DNA of 8,834 nucleotides from an uncultured Clostridia bacterium. GTDB lineage: Bacteria > Bacillota > Clostridia > Lachnospirales > CAMVHY01. Position numbers and translations under genes: made by a program. Under the pieces are notes generated by a model. That model searched no databases. It was given only the letters and a program-made list of their open reading frames with translations, and had not been told where the DNA came from. The stretch lies in NCBI GenBank assembly GCA_946415665.1, contig CAMKTI010000067.1, positions 1-8,834 of the forward strand. Direction: 5' to 3'. Positions 1-5,030 of this stretch are shown here, one piece after another. Each line of letters opens with the position of its first letter. Within the stretch, counting starts at the first letter, position 1.

Positions 1-343
1 ATTCTTGTTTGCATCTGGACTCACCTTTATGCTCGTGCTGTCAATAAAGAACATACCATACTTTTCTTTTGCTTTTTCATAGCTTCTAAAATCAAGGTTT
101 TAAAGAAAAAAAGCAATAGCTTTTGCAATCGTACCGTTCTTCGACCATCTACTAAATTTCATATAAACTGTGCGCCAGTTTCCATATTTTTTTGGTAACG
201 TTCTCTATTTGCAACCATTTTTTATTATGTAAAGCATTGCACACATAAATTCGTAGTTTTGATATCTTCGCCGGTTTTCTCGTTATTTGTATTAATCTCT
301 CCAACTTTTTATATTGTAGTTTTGTAAATCTTATATCTCTATC
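1..343 (-). pseudogene. IS5-family (DUF4096/DDE) transposase remnant, cut by the left window edge
   Basis: This is the N-terminal half of a cut-and-paste transposase, read on the minus strand. The first part reads RFTKLQYKKLERLIQ and ITRKPAKISKLR, the start of the DUF4096 domain. A frame change near 225-245 then leads to MLYIIKNGC, LPKKYGNWRTVYMKFSRWSK and NGTIAKAI. The last readable stretch, GMFFIDSTSIKVSPDANKN, contains the first catalytic Asp of the DDE domain. At least two in-frame stops are present: a TAG where the family has Trp (NGCxW) and a TAA after FFL. No start codon survives, since TAATAA lies just upstream of the readable frame. It is therefore dead. The C-terminal half lies outside the window if it exists. 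Positions 131-200 are repeated at 8764-8833. Family assignment is from recognisable motifs; the exact IS group is not determined. Confidence 0.85.
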
Positions 344-493
344 TTATTACTTTTTTCTTTTGGGTCAATCTATTTTTATTTTATATGAACGCTAGCTAAT
401 TGCTTTATAAATATTCTCATATCTCTCATTATTTTTTTTATTGCTTAATTTAATTTGTTTTAATGATTTACTGGCTAAATATAAAAAATAAAA

Positions 494-521
494 TAAAAAC
501 CTGATTTATCCCGGCTTTTTT
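494..521. terminator. Hairpin terminator after the PEGA gene
   Basis: On the minus strand, just past the stop of the PEGA gene, the sequence reads an A-run, GCC, GGGATAAATCA, GG and a T-run. The A-run/GCC pairs with GG/T-run, and GG/TC pairs inside it around a 5-nt loop with one mismatch. A run of T follows on both strands, so it could act in either direction. This is a visual fold only. Confidence 0.55.
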
Positions 522-531
522 GTACATAAAT

Positions 532-1752
532 TTAATTTTGTTGAAAATTTGATTCGAGCGTAATTTTATAATTACTCGTTGCTTTATTTATTTCTAATGG
601 CAATTTTATTCCCTGATAATTTTCTTTTTGTACAGAAACAATATGTTTTCCATATTGAACATTTATTTCTGCGGAACCTTTTCCAATATAAGCATCATCC
701 AAATAAATTTCAGCATCATTTGGTTCCGTCGTTATTATTAATTTGCCCAAATCTATTTTTTTTGTCAAAGATATATTAATTTCATGAGTTTGTGAGTCAA
801 TCATAATTTTATTTATATAGTCCTCAAACCCTTGTTTTGTAATTTTTAATTCATGTTCGCCATAATTTAAAAAAATTGGATCGCTCAAAGAAATTTTTTG
901 ATTATCTATATAAATTAAACAGCCACTTTGCTCCAAATTTATTTTTAATAAGCCATTTTTAAATTCTACTTCATCCAAATTTAAATCCCGATTTTCGTTT
1001 GCTTTTATAAAAAAATCTTTTGAATAATCTTCGATATTATCGCCGCTTATAAAAATATTATGATGTCCTTCGCGTAATTCTTTTGTATCTGCATCATTTA
1101 AATTAAAAATTTCTTTCGAATCGATTTTTGCTATGCCATTTATAATTTTTTCTTTCGCTAAAAAATTTATTTTTCCTGTACCTTTATTTATCTCAAGATA
1201 TAAAATTTGTTTTCCAATGCCTTTGATAGTTATCAGACTTAATGAACTAATTTTGCCTAAATCATAATTACTTTTGACAAATATATTTTCATTTAAATAA
1301 TATTTTTCATTCTCATATATAAATTTTTTTGTTTTCAAATCAAATTTAAAATTGCTGATTCGATTTTTTTGCCAAACATTTTTATTTGGCTCAATTTTTT
1401 CTACGGCGCCATTTTTAAAAAATATGTTAATAATATCTCCTGTTTGAAATTGCTTTTTTTGTATCTCAGAAATTTTTACTGTGCTCCCAATTCCAGTTTG
1501 TAAATTAAAAATACTTATTTCATCGCCGTCAATTTCTTTTATCAAATAAATATTTTTTTTTGGCGTTTTTTTTTCATCGCTCATAATTTTTTCTTTTATA
1601 TTACTTTCACTTTGCAAATCAGTTTTATTTATCTCACCAGAAAAAAAACTAATAGCAAAGGTATAGCTTAAAATAAAAAATAAAACCCCAACCAAAATAA
1701 CCAAAACAAAAAAAAATATATTTTTATACAGTATGTAATCATTCTTTTTCAT
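532..1752 (-). CDS. Single-pass membrane protein with C-terminal PEGA repeats
   Basis: The 406-residue product has a short basic N-terminus (MKKNDYILYK) and one transmembrane segment at about residues 12-37. The rest is a long, probably extracytoplasmic region. A polar linker (38-66) is followed by a beta-rich part (67-120, possibly a small barrel). Two clear PEGA-type repeats close the protein, at about 268-330 (GCLIYIDNQKISL, then YGEHELKITKQGFEDY) and 335-400 (GKLIITTEPNDAEIYLD, then YGKHIVSVQKENYQG). A weaker third unit may lie at 197-265 (EGHHNIFISGDNIEDYSKDF). PEGA domains are short beta-sandwich modules found in surface or envelope proteins; their binding partners are mostly unknown. 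The ATG start is supported by AGGGA at 1760-1764, 7 nt upstream. It appears monocistronic, with a hairpin terminator directly downstream. Codon use is extremely AT-biased, like gpr. The domain call is fairly secure; the cellular role is not known. Confidence 0.8.
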   Translation of the reverse strand: MKKNDYILYKNIFFFVLVILVGVLFFILSYTFAISFFSGEINKTDLQSESNIKEKIMSDEKKTPKKNIYLIKEIDGDEISIFNLQTGIGSTVKISEIQKKQFQTGDIINIFFKNGAVEKIEPNKNVWQKNRISNFKFDLKTKKFIYENEKYYLNENIFVKSNYDLGKISSLSLITIKGIGKQILYLEINKGTGKINFLAKEKIINGIAKIDSKEIFNLNDADTKELREGHHNIFISGDNIEDYSKDFFIKANENRDLNLDEVEFKNGLLKINLEQSGCLIYIDNQKISLSDPIFLNYGEHELKITKQGFEDYINKIMIDSQTHEINISLTKKIDLGKLIITTEPNDAEIYLDDAYIGKGSAEINVQYGKHIVSVQKENYQGIKLPLEINKATSNYKITLESNFQQN

Positions 1753-1812
1753 ATTTTAATCCCTGCCAAATTTATTTTTTGTGATCAAGGAAAAATTTTA
1801 CCATAATAGATT

Positions 1813-1841
1813 TACATAATAACATTTGAAGATATTGCCAA
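1813..1841 (-). promoter_or_regulatory. Possible promoter of the PEGA gene
   Basis: On the minus strand TTGGCA (1836-1841) and TATGTA (1813-1818) are separated by 17 bp, about 60 bp upstream of the ATG. Both boxes are imperfect, and such matches are easy to find in AT-rich DNA. A second -10-like TATGGTAAAAT lies closer to the gene. Confidence 0.3.
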
Positions 1842-1939
1842 TCAGAATAAAAATAAAATTAGCCGAAACAAATTTTATTGATAAAAATATTTACCATCAG
1901 TCCAAAATTATTTACGAGCAGATATAAAAATTTTAGACT

Positions 1940-1971
1940 AAAAAAAACCGCACTAACGCAACAGCTTTTTT
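1940..1971 (-). terminator. Candidate terminator after the 258-residue membrane protein gene
   Basis: Just past the stop codon (1982-1984), the minus strand reads a six-A run, GCTG, TTGCG, a TTAG loop, TGCGG and eight T. The TTGCG/TGCGG stem relies on wobble pairs, but a GC-rich patch followed by a T8 run in this AT-rich setting fits a rho-independent terminator. Confidence 0.45.
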
Positions 1972-1981
1972 ATAATTCGTC

Positions 1982-2758
1982 CTATAACCAAGGATGAAGA
2001 ATGTCATTAAATATATCACATTTATTATTTGCTGTTATATCTGGTATCGACGGCTCCCCTGCATTACTATTATTATTCATGCCCGTACTCAATGTATTCT
2101 TATCAATTTTTTTGGGTAACAATAACCACGCCGCAAAATTACCAAATTTAATATACACTGTGTTCCAAATTTTAGTAAAAAACCTTTTAAATTTCCCATG
2201 CTTGCTCGGATCGTTAAATAACAGGCTTTCGAATTCTATAAATGCAACAGCAAATAAAGCAGTAAAAGATATATTAGAACAATCATTGTCAAAATCAAAT
2301 TTATTTCTACCGATTGGTGCTTTCATTTTTACTTTTTCTCCTATTTTATCACCTCGAAACACACAACACATCGGTTTAAAAATTCCAACAGCATGTTCAA
2401 TTAAACCAAATGTTGCTCTGTAAATCAGCAGAAACGGCAATTTAATCAAATTATATATCACCAAAAAAAACGATTTAAAAATATAGCAAACATGTTGAAA
2501 AAAACCTTTTGGCTTTGTTTTTTTATATAACCTGATACAACCCACTATCGTACGCAAAATTGTACCCAAAGGCGCAGCAATAAGATCAAAAACATAATGC
2601 GAAGCCGTCAAAACAACACCAAGCAAAAAACAACCCGCACCTTTTAATATTGCAACGAAAATATTTTTTCCATTACAACAACCATCTTTATTTTTAGATT
2701 CGTCAAAATTTTCCTCTTTATTTTTATTAAAATCAAAATCGCCATCAGAATTCTCCAT
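1982..2758 (-). CDS. Unrecognised hydrophobic protein with re-entrant or membrane segments
   Basis: I do not recognise a family for this 258-residue product. The first 25 residues are acidic and hydrophilic (MENSDGDFDFNKNKEENFDE), with no signal peptide. Hydrophobic stretches follow at about 33-75, 86-133 and 162-181. They are interrupted by lone charged residues and prolines, suggesting membrane hairpins or amphipathic helices rather than simple spanning helices. Cysteines recur, including two CC pairs (27-28 and 131-132). A basic amphipathic segment (189-218, FKRFFTKIWNTVYIKFGNF) precedes a polar Asn-containing tail that ends in ILHPWL. The start is firm: AGGAGGGAGG at 2767-2776 lies 8 nt upstream of the ATG. 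It has its own promoter and is separated from gpr, so it is probably a single-gene unit. Base composition is less extremely AT-rich than PEGA or gpr, and closer to the deubiquitinase gene. Membrane association is likely; a host-directed role is only a guess. Confidence 0.8.
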   Translation of the reverse strand: MENSDGDFDFNKNKEENFDESKNKDGCCNGKNIFVAILKGAGCFLLGVVLTASHYVFDLIAAPLGTILRTIVGCIRLYKKTKPKGFFQHVCYIFKSFFLVIYNLIKLPFLLIYRATFGLIEHAVGIFKPMCCVFRGDKIGEKVKMKAPIGRNKFDFDNDCSNISFTALFAVAFIEFESLLFNDPSKHGKFKRFFTKIWNTVYIKFGNFAAWLLLPKKIDKNTLSTGMNNNSNAGEPSIPDITANNKCDIFNDILHPWL

Positions 2759-2766
2759 TAATTAAA

Positions 2767-2776
2767 CCTCCCTCCT
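2767..2776 (-). promoter_or_regulatory. Strong Shine-Dalgarno of the 258-residue protein
   Basis: The minus strand reads AGGAGGGAGG, a near-doubled SD whose proximal GGAGG ends 8 nt before the ATG. It fixes the start codon and suggests efficient translation. Confidence 0.8.
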
Positions 2777-2820
2777 AAGTTTTTTTATCCATCGACCGTA
2801 ACAACCGACAAACACCAGTT

Positions 2821-2849
2821 ATGATAACATACAAAAAATACATTGTCCA
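2821..2849 (-). promoter_or_regulatory. Sigma-A-type promoter of the 258-residue protein
   Basis: On the minus strand TGGACA (2844-2849) and TATCAT (2821-2826) are separated by exactly 17 bp. Each box is one mismatch from consensus. Transcription would begin about 55 nt upstream of the ATG, leaving a normal leader with the strong SD. Confidence 0.6.
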
Positions 2850-2907
2850 TACTTTATTAAAAAAAATTTTTTTATTGCGTGATAAAAAAATTAGGCGTGG
2901 CAAAAAA

Positions 2908-3903
2908 CTATTTACAAATAAATTTATTTATATCGTCCTCAGTTATTTTTTCGTGCAAACAAATATTTATCGCATTAGCAATTATATTTGATAAACGTTC
3001 GATTATTTCGTCAACTTCTTTTGGCGTTACAAACATATTATTTTCATAAGGCCCTAAAATTTTTTTTATCAAATTATATTTTTCATCTGAATCAAGGCGA
3101 TCCATTGTTAAAAAAAAGTCATGTTCAAAATTTTGTTTTGAGAAAAAAATCATCTCATCGATTATTTTATCCATCGTATCATTTACAAGTGTTGCCGCAT
3201 CAATAACTGTTGGGACTCCAACGGAAATTATTTCGCAACCCAAATTTTTTTTATTTAAACTAACGCGTTTATTATTTACACCAGCACCCGGTGCAATTCC
3301 TGTGTCTGCAATTTGAATTGTCGAGTTTATTCTAGAAATATTTCTTGCGGCGAGAGAATCAATTATTATTACTAAATCAGGGTTTATTTTTTCACAAATC
3401 CCCTTAGATATTTCAAAAGTTTCTATTCCTGTTATTCCTAAAACTCCAGGCGAAATTGCGCTAACCGTCTTTATAAAATTTTTTATTTCTTCCGGAACAA
3501 AATTTTTTATATGCCTTGTAACCAAAACTTTTGAAATGGTTTTTGGGCCAAGAGAATCCGCCGTAATATTTTTATTCCCCAAACCAATTATTAATATATT
3601 TTCAGGCTTAAATTTATTTTTTTTATATACAAGTTTTTTTAGATTATCTGCCAAAATTTTTATAGTTTGCTCGCGATAATCAACACTATTTTTATTTAAA
3701 AACGGACATTCGATGGTTATATAATTTCCTTGAGGACGTTTTAAATTTTTTTCACCAATCGAATTTAAAATTTTTACAGACGTGACTCGTATATTTTGAA
3801 AATCTTGAGTGATTACTTTTACTCCGTCGATTTGATTAGTGTCATGCATTTCCCGCGCTTCAATTGCTAAATCTGTACGTATGAATTTTTTTTGTTTATG
3901 CAT
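2908..3903 (-). CDS. gpr: Germination protease GPR (spore protease)
   Basis: GPR degrades the small acid-soluble proteins (SASPs) that coat spore DNA, releasing amino acids during germination. It is made in the forespore as an inactive zymogen and removes its own N-terminal propeptide. The conserved landmarks are all present: FIRTDLAIEAREM near the N-terminus (zymogen processing region), IIGLGNKNITADSLGP, VSAISPGVLGITGIET, IIIDSLAARNISRINSTIQI, DTGIAPGAGV and SVGVPTVIDAATL. The Asp of TADSLGP and the Asp of IDSLAAR are 66 residues apart, the spacing of the two active-site Asp of Bacillus GPR (D127 and D193). I chose the ATG at 3903 (331 residues). An in-frame GTG at 3915 would add four residues, but it overlaps the AAGGCGG RBS. 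The length is close to the usual ~370 and no part is missing. In Bacillus, gpr is followed by spoIIP; here the unrelated 258-residue gene follows. A TTGACA box lies at 3941-3946, but no good -10 fits. Forespore sigma-factor control is expected from the family; I could not see a clear site. Confidence 0.95.
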   Translation of the reverse strand: MHKQKKFIRTDLAIEAREMHDTNQIDGVKVITQDFQNIRVTSVKILNSIGEKNLKRPQGNYITIECPFLNKNSVDYREQTIKILADNLKKLVYKKNKFKPENILIIGLGNKNITADSLGPKTISKVLVTRHIKNFVPEEIKNFIKTVSAISPGVLGITGIETFEISKGICEKINPDLVIIIDSLAARNISRINSTIQIADTGIAPGAGVNNKRVSLNKKNLGCEIISVGVPTVIDAATLVNDTMDKIIDEMIFFSKQNFEHDFFLTMDRLDSDEKYNLIKKILGPYENNMFVTPKEVDEIIERLSNIIANAINICLHEKITEDDINKFICK

Positions 3904-4322
3904 AAAAAAATACACCGCCTTATTTTTTTTTATTTTGTTATGTCAAGATTTTTTTATTTAGACTTACAAAACCTAAAAATTTTTTGTTTGCCATTTTAAA
4001 TTTTTAAACTTTGCTCTTATAAAATTTTTTTTATTAGAAATCTATTTTGCACACAAAAAAAAAGCCTATTCATTAAAATGAATTAAATTTTTATAGTTAG
4101 CATGTTTTTTTACGGTAAAACTATTTTTATAAATAGCTTTTTATTTTTGTTTTAAGCCATTTAACTTAAAATTATTTGCACTATAAAAAAGCATTAGATG
4201 AGTAATATTTTTTTATATAAATCAAAAAACTTAGCTTTGATTATTAAACAAATTTCCATAACACAAGCATTATTTAATCTTTAATCCATAAAATAAATTA
4301 ATATTTTTGCCTAAAAACAAAA

Positions 4323-4402
4323 GGCTGAGAAATAAGTAATCCCAGCTATTTGTTCGATATTTTTCTTACTATCGAAAATAAATTATACGCATTTACTTAT
4401 TT
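4323..4402. repeat. Interlocking inverted repeats, possible structured RNA or IS relic
   Basis: Three pairings can be drawn. GGCTGAG (4323-4329) pairs with CCCAGCT (4341-4347), with one mismatch. AAATAAGTAA (4330-4339), which forms the loop of that hairpin, is perfectly complementary to TTACTTATTT (4393-4402). TTCGATA (4353-4359) pairs with TATCGAA (4370-4376). The first two pairings together would form a pseudoknot, or two competing folds. A T-rich tract follows at 4399-4416. No known RNA family was recognised, and AT-rich DNA gives such pairings by chance. Confidence 0.35.
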
Positions 4403-4424
4403 TTATTTTTTATGGTAGCTTGAG

Positions 4425-4483
4425 TTACATCCAATCTTACATTTGATTTAGACAGTGTAGACAAATGTTTCAAAAGGATGTAA
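4425..4483. repeat. Nested inverted repeat upstream of the transposase remnant
   Basis: The outer arms are TTACATCC (4425-4432) and GGATGTAA (4476-4483). The inner arms are ACATTTG (4439-4445) and CAAATGT (4462-4468). All 15 pairs are perfect, with a 6x7 internal loop and a 16-nt apical loop. It may be an IS end, a protein-binding site or an RNA hairpin. Confidence 0.5.
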
Positions 4484-4541
4484 AATAAAAGAAAAAAATG
4501 GTGAATATTAAAGAAAAAATAAAAATCAAGGAGATAAAATA

Positions 4542-4769
4542 ATGAATAAATTGAGTTATAAGAGGCATGATATAACTGATGTGTAATGGGATTCCATAAA
4601 AGAGTATTTGTACAGCCAAGATTGTAAGTCGGGAAGGATGGTAAAAGACAACAAAAGCTTTATGAATACGGTGTTTTAGGCAATAAGAACAGGCGCGTTG
4701 TGGAGAAATTTGCCGTCTAATTATGGGGAATCGTATATGGTATATAAAAGATTTATTCGATAGACAAAA
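4542..4769 (+). pseudogene. Second IS5-type transposase remnant, N-terminal part only
   Basis: From the ATG at 4542, with an AAGGAGAT SD 6 nt upstream, one frame reads MNKLSYKRHDITDV, stop, WDSIKEYL. It continues through KSGRMVKDNKSFMNTVF, stop, AIRTGALWRNLPSNYGESYM, then VYKRFIR, stop, TK. This is the N-terminal DUF4096 domain of an IS5-family transposase (compare DEQW.., RTGAPWRDLP.YG, VY.RF.RW). The three stops sit where the family has Gln or Trp, each explained by a C-to-T or G-to-A change. The catalytic DDE domain is absent. The reading frame runs without a shift into the mreB scrap that follows. It belongs to a lineage different from the copies at the window ends (NLPSNYGES versus LPKKYGNW), and is on the opposite strand. 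Confidence 0.85.
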
Positions 4770-4931
4770 AATAGAGGAGTAGTTATGACAAGAAACGGAA
4801 GTTTGCTTTATGGTTTAGACAAACTAATTTGCCAGAAAACTGGAATCGAAACAGTTGTCGCCGAAGACGCAATTTCTCGTGTGGCAATCGGAACCGGTAA
4901 ATATATAGAATTTATCTCAAACAAAAAATAA
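4770..4931 (+). pseudogene. mreB: C-terminal fragment of an MreB/Mbl-type actin homologue
   Basis: The frame reads NRGVVMTRNGSLLYGLDKLI and continues CQKTGIETVVAEDAISRVAIGTGKYIEFI to a TAA stop. It aligns by eye with the end of MreB (DRGI.LTGGGALLRGLD.LI..ETG....AEDP...VA.GTG). About 50 of the ~335 residues of MreB remain. The TGGG nucleotide-binding loop has become TRNG, which argues against function. An ATG at 4785 preceded by AGAGGAG at 4773-4779 could initiate a 48-residue peptide, but those bases are the former Arg-Gly codons of MreB, so the RBS is probably fortuitous. The join with transposase sequence lies at about 4765-4772. A functional mreB presumably exists elsewhere; that is not visible here. 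Confidence 0.8.
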
Positions 4932-4953
4932 AAGTCTAAAATTTTATTTGGCA

Positions 4954-4991
4954 TAAAAAAAATGATCAGATATTTTCCGATCGGTTTTTTT
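4954..4991. terminator. Bidirectional terminator between the mreB scrap and the deubiquitinase gene
   Basis: On the minus strand, GATCGGA (4982-4976) pairs with TCTGATC (4970-4964) around a 5-nt loop; one pair is G-U. A T-run of about eight follows. In the plus direction the stem is the same apart from one A-C mismatch, and it is also followed by seven T. It lies about 40 bp past the stop of the deubiquitinase gene, and suits that direction best. Confidence 0.75.
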
Positions 4992-5030
4992 AGCTAATTG
5001 TACCTAAAATTATTGATTTACATATTGTTC

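Larger units (their letters stand above)
3904..4541. other. Gene-free AT-rich intergenic region
   Basis: I see no open frame with a plausible RBS and no recognisable tRNA or rRNA. The first part (3904-4320) is mostly homopolymeric A/T. It contains a short AT hairpin, CTATTT/AAATAG at 4121-4136, followed by a T-rich run. The second part (4321-4500) is richer in inverted repeats, listed separately. The final 50 bp hold the leader and SD (AAGGAGAT at 4528-4535) of the decayed transposase. The left end of that IS must lie somewhere in 4425-4541, but I could not fix it. Confidence 0.6.

Noticed and set aside
579..779. Short plus-strand open frames opposite the PEGA, 258-residue, gpr and deubiquitinase genes
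   Set aside because: They are antisense to well-supported genes, lack RBSs and recognisable motifs, and their composition is explained by the opposite strand.
2851..2876. AT-only palindrome after gpr as a terminator
   Set aside because: The stem is only A-T pairs from A and T homopolymers, which is common by chance here; no GC-rich stem supports it.
3904..3915. GTG start four codons upstream for gpr
   Set aside because: The GTG overlaps the AAGGCGG ribosome binding site, while the ATG at 3903 sits 11 nt downstream of it and leads directly into the conserved N-terminus.
4321..4347. TPP riboswitch, suggested by CTGAGA
   Set aside because: The other conserved TPP parts (ACCTGAT and the matching helices) are absent and no thiamine gene follows.
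4785..4931. A genuine 48-residue small protein with GAGGAG ribosome binding site
   Set aside because: The sequence is the MreB C-terminus including its upstream codons, and the apparent SD is former MreB coding sequence. The nucleotide-binding TGGG loop is lost, so a relic is more likely.
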